A stretch of DNA of 64,000 nt. It comes from Candidatus Multiplicimicrobium inquinatum (GTDB lineage: Bacteria > Omnitrophota > Omnitrophia > Omnitrophales > Aquincolibacteriaceae). Position numbers and translations under genes: made by a program. Below, in pieces: positions 47,301-50,247 of this stretch; the stretch's first letter is position 1, and each line of letters starts with the position of its first letter. Where the stretch lies: assembly GCA_002344825.1 (NCBI GenBank), contig DDUN01000038.1, positions 24,923-88,922 of the forward strand, read 5' to 3'. A model generated the notes under the pieces. The model was not told the origin of the DNA. It saw only the letters and a program-made list of their open reading frames with translations, and did not search any database.

Positions 47301-48803
47301 ACAAGACTTGTTCCCGCAGGCAAATCGGTAAACGGCGCGGATCTTTTTACGTTAAGCATGGCAGAGATCATTGCCACCTCATTTTGGGATAAGCATGATC
47401 GTGATATTGCGCGCTCCGAAATGCGGGACCCTCAAAAAGCGGCCGAAGATATTTTTAATAATTTCTTTCTGGATCCTGTTTCACGGAAAAAACTTGTAAC
47501 CACGCACCTAACCATTCGTACGATCGGGGAAGATCGCGGCCTCGACCCAGAAGATGTCGGGTTGTGGCTTTTGGAGTGGGATTTTGCGCGAGCCCTTGTT
47601 TTACAGCAGCTTGTCAGCAACCTGAATGGAATTCAAAAAACATCTCCCGAAAGACTTGAAAGCGCGCTTGATTTGGATTTGGCTTATTCGCAAGTCATGG
47701 AGCTTGCGGGAGGGCCTCAATATCGGCAAATTTTGAATTTTTTCCACGACAGCGAAGAGCTTCCGATCGACTTTGGAAGGAAAGTCGATGAGGCTATTTC
47801 CGGAGTTAAAGCGGACGTCGCAGAAGTGCATGCTTCGCAGGGTTCTCAGGAGTTAATTTGGCGGCTTCGGAATGATGCGAATGACTACAAGCGGTACCTG
47901 GATTACATTACGGGCATTGTGGAGAAGGAGAATTTTTGGAAATTTGACCTTGAGCTTGAGAGGTTAGAGTGGCAGCAAAGCGTGTTTTTTCGGTCAGAGG
48001 CACGGTATCAGCAGATTTTGAACTCAGCGCTCAAACGAGTAAGTCCGGATCAAGCGGCTGAATCGTTGATGGAAATCGAATTCGAATTGTCGGTCCAGGA
48101 AGAAGAAAAATTGGACTCGGAATTAAAAGAGCTCGCGATTTATTTTGCTGAACAAGGTGATTTAGAAAAAGCCGCCGTGATGTTTTGGCTGATTAAAGAT
48201 GACAGCGTTGCGGCAAGTCTTACGCAAGAAACAAAAGGCCTTGAAAATCTTGGAAGACAGCGGGAGGCGCTTATCTCGTCCAATGCCCAGCACTTAATGC
48301 TTAGCGCAAATCGAACGGCAAGCGTTGAGCGGTCAGCGTTGAACGGTCCGAAGGCACGAATTTTAATCAGCCGCGAAGAGCTTGTCAAAATGTCAGAAGA
48401 AAACTTTTTGGCTTTTTACAAATTTTTCTATCAAAACCAAGAGTTGGAGCTGTCCGTCTACAGCTCCGGCTCAAAAAATCCAGAAGAGGAAACGCGTGTC
48501 GGCTTGCTTGAGGCCGTCCCCTCGGCAAAAACCGGCCGCGTTTCTTTCTTCCTGGACCTGTCTTCCGCGGCGCAAGGCGGGGAAGCGATTGAGTTTTCTT
48601 CTGTGCCGGGGACAAAAACAGTGCGTGGTAAAAAGATCGCCGCAGCGGATATTCGCACAGTCGAAGGCATGGCATCCGGATTTTTAGCCGCCATGGGTAT
48701 GGAATATACCGAAGAGAAAGGCTTTGTCCGCGTGACGAACGGGGTCGAAATCAGCCGCTTTTTTGAATTCTTGTCTTGGCAAGTCTTTGCGGCCTCGGCG
48801 TAA
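32343..48803 (+). CDS. Giant secreted multidomain protein with RSExR linkers
   Basis: About 5,486 codons without a break. ATG 32343 has AAGGA at 32332-32336. A signal peptide (hydrophobic FVATAVIMCLLAQDAAVA) predicts export. The protein is divided by 15 copies of R-S-E-x-R, first bases at 33990, 34482, 35235, 36666, 37281, 37596, 38430, 39744, 40674, 41688, 42579, 43323, 45240, 47409 and 47988 (each six codons, X-R-S-E-x-R). The parts between them hold distinct domains, listed separately. Codons for the motif vary (CGC, CGT, CGA, CGG, AGA; TCC, TCT, TCA; GAA, GAG). The N-terminal domain is related to that of the second giant protein at 50248. Five tandem heptamers lie just after the signal peptide. 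Function is unknown; a processed secreted polyprotein or effector is my inference. Confidence 0.85.
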   Translation: MGRHQQFLKFVATAVIMCLLAQDAAVALPSQTTDYRPQTTDSAETPGVEGSHLRELGWLSTKNLGTIDEEFQGTNGKSITFILDAHDSLDAQKNIVRIIQRATASGRVRTVFEEGYEDELNTDEWFGDIQDDQIRRKVAYYYLDQLKIGAAEFAHINRQSRLGQRTKDKKQSTDWQLVGADDKQAYLENVRAFGDSEKVRAKILRDTQAIQRELKAVGAKQLTPEAQKWIADYQRFHEHALPLLDYLNRWLKFIPQEACPLLRRILSAAQDLELARSIQRIRAAEVLIEIKQFESSLEAHFFEERQTAEIWQAQKTMGSVEKLTNLKISSHELDELKQNLKMWDTESLAPLLARAKKNPVVLSKRWETLIQDALKFYELAHKRDMAVERALLSWNNSSAPLRASEQEPKDKEAVLVFGGFHREGITEILRRNGFSYTVVIPKITDFSKRHQLLYREAMSVGPRGSGHGARQMVQAARPLSGFYDHGFRYEIPLVAALAKENPKLDQRSFALLVERTLLEKSSTTVARGVNGENLSRPSASPNTRRLLFSARSESRKKAEKVLDYEEIDFGTKNRFLKKALSTYLTPKVFETGGFIYKWFGIQYFIFLLNQFDRQKILPRLPVSLSTPLTDSKPEEEISVSGRIKMGSALEIMHLAAFFIILALASMEHLSADNFGATLLHLGNVIANVYPIFVQRYVRARLWPRYIQIKENETNRSEARAGTAKKETVIRSPEVLRLALGKFNILNSGALHELFSSQQTSLQKLTKAERDLLRRIALIRDSTKKVMRKEKGENEFHGPFAPANVSQVMTVLKHLGAKQGEKIMDLGHGEGSVLFGAAALFGLQGLGGELNSYLYRKSAAIQAELVDAGILDAGAVELRKENFNQLDLRTADYVFFFSFGGKVDQEKLLRELKPGAKFILLGLKNTNWEQEELTGYSDFSKLLENGQFELVRFPELRTWVFTKRSARSEMREATRAQILEILRNFEQFRENIKVSEPVVWDLEGVELNRARPLLVLPDIHGDLEGMLAMLYFSGVIDREGLPTGSADVIQLGDVINGREQWFEADDYLRFLQQEFEERGLSLIRLAGNHDVKVLKAFDRKKYFLEWVYGPSERQLSGLREFFQQYLWKNPGKQGRQLLRKKFTSVGLPLHIYFILEKARDFYQAVKNDIQTGKIKAAARFGNLFVTHAGLSPAAMEEESLGADFDEKADVLNRAFQAWLLKESKPKQDERTADDETVDERIKIILKKALGMKTAEGFKKSSVWQLTGHRPKRHKRVSSDERMISADFDLARRFEVSEDDPVYPRILFLKENQLIEQEIKLPRFESPPSPADDGETLKEEFVARFSTEELKEFEIKPVSRIRLINLIQAAISQSGVLESASIQNDSVFVRVIETAAHGESSITLPAQNYHIGGYHSTLAEAYLQQNYLAGDEFLNTVHAIEVWRRSEARYLEAEKIYFDSPEFLSATHYFNEAVIVRDEAGTIQPMDWNKLITIYERLRGDDVNAEYTDEDRQLRLSHENEPWAREWLQNINRQDLTGDEALNLGVKIYRDSSEGDGRNQMFVKKAGFDRVRPPKKAGAYFERHPADGHHGLAWFLMNFFLMRNGYAPFYFKNEKEYLKIPIDYYNRDEGAARLRQLLRERVFSENKGNRSEARTSDEIGLQQIKNTEIALTPRAFHGRNWLRYPWMTTRKKVWEVFGLPDPRDAKPAQQKTSRDITFIKRKSDRHPVWVILEKDKVRFEEKFARELLMLRGKARSESRNDPKKQAAEFSKKANAIIKARGNLEEAARLAEEAIELDYTNAFAHVALIQARRGLGQYKDALEAFISAERDIPDNQYVRAMFPGILNSFAAQSAEQNRLDDAIDTFRKIFPDTPEELQESVKLTAMRAREALAYQAIERGDFGKALQIAEQINQILPSNQTTDLILATAFIHQGQPGRAEAQLDFSRRKFLARNPRSYLIKALSAAHKLRPNEAKAILNEAQDVFSAEKSIVGVIQKHSKLIEAGADVGELLNQVNRDPVLAAREERIIAGVSRSESRRRSQDEGEKILKLHTLYMDVMRRKANAWKDGAEKVESAGFLVTDVGYYPIDTDNEFEHLLAIFPKIRDKTNFNQPLRFLDLGSGAGKLLIQVLMLDAHLNGVGIEYDQALYEVSLDLAEEAAKQKLISRERAHFLKGDFSVPEFEKEISSADVLFHYQASSFDPALLEQALIRSMRPGAKLLVYGSSRDYFPKLSARAGFERAFDETARVTTYKRNFMPREPISYQDTAVVFVHTAGMGDHSLPLALDNRRVIKDAVKAMQNLGGKELEFYIDGHPSYLPPRPDRIRSRQENTAALTSPFSYDFDPVRNLRRFVMAGGECEACFQAALTSLLEESSGQAAPKEIHLAADAVYQVVPVPDEDDLRGVLHESKAVSSEQVFDMAAKTLARNRFTSIGKISRAENFLTQGTFSESSQVVVWDNYREMIDWIRADQKRSEARANFKAVWKSATTADGQMRMALGLLRRVEQSRKTRGLDLPDKLTEILKNADEIGVGPHAQLNNTIALLRILGIHVAFKLIPGLGTVGAAGLGMMALSGPWFFAGLSLFMLQGFLRAATTAWFLTGTQLPAKTGLAFLSAIPALGILAVPVYMLALKDQRGLGFAILDYFWNSAWDKLLFPSLMALGAGLFWVLRWGVNLGVFALITAASVIFFTGSKYMEWRDQGRTVLQKTVEAVSVIGALAGFGATIFYFGFFSLATLFVFTAMAVLFKGLQIFFDFRERLFRKSLREPGSPAAAEKKEGDFKNRSEERSALEIFDEAADNLLAYPKALLHSRGLEPYLDAFDREHYAWDETHQHWASKDFHPTITGAKRLILGSWEDIRRASPGEHARMKNFVAIRLNTTEGARSFYAFDDHGWSLQAYAEAHWRGEIPALGNTQIFIDKHGDDRKVRDGQYYAERFTAILRQDAGTNNNIEFDMGGFNNTLWSSGFIPKENHHRYHARMSWLKEMMIGFPNNRAVLLNVDTDVTEFIVGDWGNEMPLGLGEEDFESLAVDLTNLRDQYGLTPLTAHFTTTHFENENLADFSLHSNRIQYGDTELARFLARIAPFIYFVKDQPVELRDQAIAQAAQEHAAQWKQDFGAKFNRSEMRAEIIFPDAQKVKDVFEKAEGSAVLSEEDLETAVQQAVAESRAWLADRVKQETPESERRAIALQAAEEKIDERTLYLEPEHCGQQCGFSSGDVRDRLYSLLGAKVKIRRIQAKDGFGVAQSQKHLLTLISLPDKSKIFLIDLTFAQFMDRKNSPSPYIGMQLKSNAPDQLNTLLRRGYVDLTENKDFLTQYAQSFLSEAEDDDAHYPLEHFPAEYIADHTDLISQPMSDFINIPATAEENFKKSLEERGTKFLILAKERRERIWRGFLSFYRNSAGQQSNLKTEDGRFFEFSARSEMRNDEVGNPFFVMVHGESRYWQKLESEGYFSEEDRSLIFDAVDGLIRPDASILDLMSGRKISFSKKQRNITALGLTEAILRQNKIDGKIDNFDVQDLNRNSQLPYADKAFDSVVISFGIMYLTQPAEVLKEVRRILKPGGNLIVIYAEDSWASSSAVALWNQPGLFRYRGSRIYGPPFLSDDHQEFSQFYGQSDVLNFYLRGAGFEITERKRVFGKKDTRVVGSEMFAEMETQNIYQIVSSGSSARSEARLDELLDKNRRNADEWKETIRLIKATLPLAEEVTPRMIVEAPAAKGKLRYQTLVMAVHQTGGDYASFGLDAEEKNSISEKETKIKAAARALLAEKKSPSPEAVLSYLQKPAHFFKGLDEGALKKLGLVFPEKKKTADEKYMPILEALVQAGEKFETVREIAIAAAGVPESYVKELGAPKLTAMGLLTGGTNPYEKLSQRFRVARQAKINAAQARKTPVRTIAELSESTGIPATTLAKYTAQQLEELGYIPRPVKLERAVKALLVENPGQIISYEVLAQKITEMGLEDLKPEQLREWNAYQKPPFTAQPGWRKRFEPIMKAVEVLGTNDSELDLFFKNSLGVQTVWIWQIEYFVAKAADILKQNPYFRSRWNEQTGKDFTAAVMRAHTVTEPEKAELQQISAKDAALKWLVATGGAETLKPAGPVSTIQISLEGFSENGQTLYEKYEYEKTNGLSAEMLVEQLGFSDQPGAKRRLTDIKQVLIDGIDQGRSWHKIGLSSRTSALVIRHKNYQRPQASLAESKTSLNVEKTSVPRRELKTKPSPSRATGRRDARYWTIAMLSAAQRLEADKFFDVAEKAIQAMRQEGVRKDYLTSFTRVFDKHARQMDLLSQEPEDREAYQRYQLILKLIGELQASARSETRSVPAEQYFIVGDITRADLIWSESAMGLPESDDPEKSKRLLAIRDAWNYLRPIQREIIRQRHGMSQHKSTDWKSIANRINRHKVGIIQLHTRTLEQLQSLENGAMALFQDTGIPSKHLQEAFNLFSGKPLHQLILKLEYGLDGIPREEDDTAIAKILKEKVSAELDRGQVADLRKHLLKQLKVLAVEKGWTDLEIMQKRKRKKAAPKWTEAELEKFMRERSDEGLAARGGVIDGGFEYVYNLMRARHGTWEAALRFYGRNPEAIRLRSALPNRLDEAAALQAAAISSVKAQPATALETPVVAPAIETIILMEEEYFYIQDLISRGITLAEMVRRSDGHHLRPIFAAIMGIIKVTAPIFEKYSNFENRETALKVFNDLKEIELRIQKLPSIPEPDLPRHRPVSAVPATAPQPVVSPVPLSSHDKLAQDFQNGLRTILNALESFQSRSIHNQEGFDRFKGELAGFRDRFDKIKKALEEEPGLASRYAQIQTQLRLFENALREPEAKLKTAKTRFEGGAVARKSALSVPPLNRPRPSVSNVAAAERKHGHGHYARAKRLEKNEKPAQTNDWRTALIKTGKTKEALEEDLLNLEELLSQEPQDISATEKPRIVRLAETQQAWLRILAALFLPSEKPRAELSKAAKEFELLFNQDAQITRDKHRMLMADPRYQAYDAAVSRLNDASKTRLVPAGKSVNGADLFTLSMAEIIATSFWDKHDRDIARSEMRDPQKAAEDIFNNFFLDPVSRKKLVTTHLTIRTIGEDRGLDPEDVGLWLLEWDFARALVLQQLVSNLNGIQKTSPERLESALDLDLAYSQVMELAGGPQYRQILNFFHDSEELPIDFGRKVDEAISGVKADVAEVHASQGSQELIWRLRNDANDYKRYLDYITGIVEKENFWKFDLELERLEWQQSVFFRSEARYQQILNSALKRVSPDQAAESLMEIEFELSVQEEEKLDSELKELAIYFAEQGDLEKAAVMFWLIKDDSVAASLTQETKGLENLGRQREALISSNAQHLMLSANRTASVERSALNGPKARILISREELVKMSEENFLAFYKFFYQNQELELSVYSSGSKNPEEETRVGLLEAVPSAKTGRVSFFLDLSSAAQGGEAIEFSSVPGTKTVRGKKIAAADIRTVEGMASGFLAAMGMEYTEEKGFVRVTNGVEISRFFEFLSWQVFAASA
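32433..32467 (+). repeat. Five tandem heptamers in the giant gene
   Basis: CAGACTA, CAGACTA, CAGACCA, CAGACCA, CAGACTC. They encode QTTDYRPQTTD just after the signal peptide. Seven is not a multiple of three, so gain or loss of one unit would shift the frame. Confidence 0.8.
32500..33989 (+). other. Segment 1: TraB/ChaN-like N-terminal domain
   Basis: Residues about 55-550. TFILDAHDSLDAQ near the start and VLVFGGFHREGITEILRRNG near residue 418 match in order the stretches ILNDAHAVPSAQ and VLIAGGFHTEGLANKLEQR of the second giant protein. The His/Glu/GGFH pattern resembles the ChaN/TraB/EreA-like fold, a tentative call. It also contains two more heptamer tracts (32829-32856 and 33723-33750). 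Confidence 0.5.
34008..34481 (+). other. Segment 2: membrane-associated, acyltransferase-like
   Basis: Two to three hydrophobic stretches (IQYFIFLLNQF, IMHLAAFFIILALASM, LGNVIANVYPIFV). The ending NVYPIFVQRYVRARLW resembles the NxYPIxxQRYNRxR signature of the CrtO-type glycosyl-diaponeurosporenoate acyltransferase family. Tentative. Confidence 0.4.
34500..35234 (+). other. Segment 3: SAM methyltransferase domain 1
   Basis: Motif I IMDLGHGEGSVLFGAA near residue 823, acidic GGELNS, and a late KPGAKFILLGLK strand. The pattern is class I, similar to DOT1-type or protein methyltransferases. Confidence 0.7.
35253..36665 (+). other. Segment 4: calcineurin-like metallophosphoesterase
   Basis: All metal-binding blocks are present in order: DIHGD (residues 1017-1021), GDVINGR, GNHD (1086-1089), THAGLSP (H1186) and GHRPKRH. 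The likely active fold is that of a serine/threonine phosphatase-type enzyme. About 200 further residues of unknown kind follow. Confidence 0.85.
36684..37280 (+). other. Segment 5: Fic-like, degenerate
   Basis: HPADGHHGLAWFLMNFFLMR followed by NGYAPFYF (from H1582) resembles the Fic motif HPFxDGNGRxxR and the following helix, but N, G and R are replaced and one residue is missing. AMP transfer is therefore unlikely by the known mechanism. Confidence 0.45.
37614..38429 (+). other. Segment 7: TPR repeats
   Basis: Helical pairs with TPR spacing: ARLAEEAIELDYTNAFAHVA, then QYKDALEAFISAER, RLDDAIDTFRKIFPDTP, GDFGKALQIAEQINQILP and GQPGRAEAQLDFSRR. It probably serves protein binding. Confidence 0.8.
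38448..39743 (+). other. Segment 8: SAM methyltransferase domain 2 plus unknown part
   Basis: Motif I LRFLDLGSGAGKLLIQV near residue 2115 with GVGIEYDQALYEVS after it. About 230 more residues (from ISYQDTAVVFVHTAGMGD) form no family I recognise. Confidence 0.7.
39762..40673 (+). other. Segment 9: polytopic membrane block
   Basis: About six to eight hydrophobic helices between 39960 and 40600, for example LGMMALSGPWFFAGLSLFML, LSAIPALGILAVPVYMLAL and FGFFSLATLFVFTAMAVLF. A multi-span block in the middle of an exported chain is unusual. Confidence 0.75.
40692..41687 (+). other. Segment 10: UPF0489-like domain
   Basis: FYAFDDHGWSLQAYAEAHWR, then the QIFIDKHGDDR block and DMGGFNN / LLNVDTDVTEF are arranged as in UPF0489 proteins, an arginase-like fold of unknown activity. 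Confidence 0.5.
41706..42578 (+). other. Segment 11: possible Cys-His-Asp (papain/transglutaminase-like) domain
   Basis: EPEHCGQQCGFSSGDVRDRL (C3202 and C3206), QKHLLTLISL (H3244) and FLIDLTFAQFM (D3261) give the Cys-His-Asp order and the I-D-L-T-x-x-Q-F strand seen in papain-fold and deamidase or transglutaminase-like domains. It is the only candidate protease-like segment in the chain. Tentative. Confidence 0.45.
42597..43322 (+). other. Segment 12: SAM methyltransferase domain 3
   Basis: Methyltransf_11 type: ILDLMSGRKISF near residue 3470 (motif I is altered), FDSVVISFGIMYLTQPAEVL and RRILKPGGNLIVIYAED. Confidence 0.8.
43341..47408 (+). other. Segments 13-14: long helical region with HTH-like units
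   Basis: About 1,350 residues, mostly helical, split by the motif at 45240. TIAELSESTGIPATTLAKYT and similar units resemble helix-turn-helix motifs. LRPIQREIIRQRHGM with DWKSIANRIN (near residue 4354) resembles sigma-70 region 4. Proline-rich linkers and coiled-coil stretches (46480-46790) follow. No family is assigned. Confidence 0.4.
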
Positions 48804-48810
48804 AGGCTTC

Positions 48811-48839
48811 TTGTCCGCCCGTCTTTCACCTTATATAAT
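48811..48839 (+). promoter_or_regulatory. Promoter of ychF
   Basis: TTGTCC (48811-48816), 17-nt spacer, TATAAT (48834-48839). ychF therefore does not depend on the 16-kb gene before it. Confidence 0.65.
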
Positions 48840-48875
48840 GCGCGCTCTTTCAGCCAAATTTTTTTAGGGAGTTTT

Positions 48876-49973
48876 ATGGGGTTTAAGTGCGGTATCGTCG
48901 GTTTGCCCAATGTCGGCAAATCCACTATTTTTAATGCAATCAATAAAGAGTCGCGCGCGCAGGCGGCGAATTATCCATTTTGCACCATCGAGCCCAATAA
49001 GGGCATTGTTCCTGTTCCCGACAATCGCTTGGAAACACTTACCAAATTAATTAAACCGCAAAGCAAGGTTCCGACTACGGTTGAGTTTTATGATATCGCC
49101 GGATTGGTGAAAGGCGCGGCGGAAGGCGAAGGGCTCGGCAATAAATTCTTAACCCATATCCGCGAGGTCGAAGCCATCATGCATGTGGTGCGTTGTTTCG
49201 AAGACGCGAACATTTTGCATGTTTCCGGCAGCGTGAACCCCGCGCGCGACGTAGAAGTGATTGACACCGAGCTTTGCTTAAAAGATCTTGAAACCATCGG
49301 CACGCGTTTTACCAAGAATGAAAAGCTCGCGCGCAGCGGTGATAAAGAAGCTTTGGCGATTCAGCCCACTTTGGACAAAATTAAAAAAGCGCTTGAGGCC
49401 GGTACGCCTTTGCGCAAAATCGGTCTTACCGAAGATGAAAAGTTTACGGTAAAGGAATGCAGCTTTCTGACTTTGAAGCCCGTGTTTTATTGCGCGAATG
49501 TCGCTGAGGGTGATTTGCCTAACGGCGGACCGCTTGTGAATGAAGTGCGCAAAATTGCGGATGCCGAAGGCGCGAAGGTCGTTGTGATCTCGGGCAAAGT
49601 TGAATCAGAAATTATCGAGCTTTCCGAAGATGAACAAAAGAGTTTCCTCGAAGCGCTTGGACTTGAAGAGCCCGGCATGCATAAATTGATTCGTTGCGGC
49701 TACGAAACTTTGAATCTCATTACTTATTTAACCGCCGGTGAAAAAGAAGTGCGCGCCTGGACAATTATGCGCGGCATGACCGCACCGCAAGCCGCGGGCG
49801 TAATTCACAGCGATTTTGAACGCGGTTTTATCCGCGCGGAAGTGATGAGTTATGAAGACCTGGTTGCTTGCGGATCTGAAAAGGCCGTTAAGGAAAAAGG
49901 CCTCCTCCGCGTCGAAGGCAAAGAATACGTCGTCAAGGATGGCGATGTTATGTTGTTTCGATTCTCAGTGTAG
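48876..49973 (+). CDS. ychF: Redox-regulated ATPase/GTPase YchF
   Basis: A universally conserved OBG-family P-loop protein that prefers ATP and associates with ribosomes. G1 is GLPNVGKSTIFNA, G3 is DIAGLVKGAAEGEGLGN, and the C-terminal TGS domain includes LITYLTAGEKEVRAWTIMRG and the GFIRAEVMSYEDL block. The 365-residue length is typical. It lies between the two giant genes with its own promoter. Confidence 0.97.
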   Translation: MGFKCGIVGLPNVGKSTIFNAINKESRAQAANYPFCTIEPNKGIVPVPDNRLETLTKLIKPQSKVPTTVEFYDIAGLVKGAAEGEGLGNKFLTHIREVEAIMHVVRCFEDANILHVSGSVNPARDVEVIDTELCLKDLETIGTRFTKNEKLARSGDKEALAIQPTLDKIKKALEAGTPLRKIGLTEDEKFTVKECSFLTLKPVFYCANVAEGDLPNGGPLVNEVRKIADAEGAKVVVISGKVESEIIELSEDEQKSFLEALGLEEPGMHKLIRCGYETLNLITYLTAGEKEVRAWTIMRGMTAPQAAGVIHSDFERGFIRAEVMSYEDLVACGSEKAVKEKGLLRVEGKEYVVKDGDVMLFRFSV

Positions 49974-49999
49974 AGCAAAGGCAAAGAGTTAAAGCTTGG
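49972..49999 (+). repeat. Short heptanucleotide tract after ychF
   Basis: Units AGAGCAA, AGGCAAA, GAGTTAA, AGCTTGG starting one base into the ychF stop region. The same style as the tracts near rlmN. The rest of the 274-bp gap has a hairpin-like ACCTTCGATATTGCTCAGGG...CCAGTCGAAG sequence and an AT-rich stretch, probably the promoter of the second giant gene. Confidence 0.45.
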
Positions 50000-50247
50000 C
50001 ATGTAAGTCCTGAGACCTTCGATATTGCTCAGGGTAAACCAGTCGAAGAGCGATGTTGTTTCCTTCTGCTTTTTAGTTTTCCTACCCACCGCGGGAGCAA
50101 GTTAGCGCGTATTTTAAATATAACTATTAAGATCAATTCTAATCAAATTTGACTAATAGTATAGTTGCCTCACCAACTTATTTGTTTTTTTTTACCACTT
50201 AATGTAATCTTTGCAAACTAATTTAGATTTTAAAAAGGAGAGAATGA

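Noticed and set aside
33990..48005. RSExR copies as a DNA-level repeat (for example a modification or uptake site)
   Set aside because: Many copies share CGNTCCGAA, which suggested a DNA motif, but several use AGATCTGAG, CGCTCAGAA, CGATCTGAA or CGGTCAGAG. Only the peptide is constant.
32343..48803. The 16.5-kb frame as an assembly artefact or chance frame
   Set aside because: It has one ribosome binding site, a signal peptide, recognisable domains throughout in the same frame, and a stop just before a normal promoter. A chance frame of this size is not possible, and a mis-join would not keep frame 15 times.
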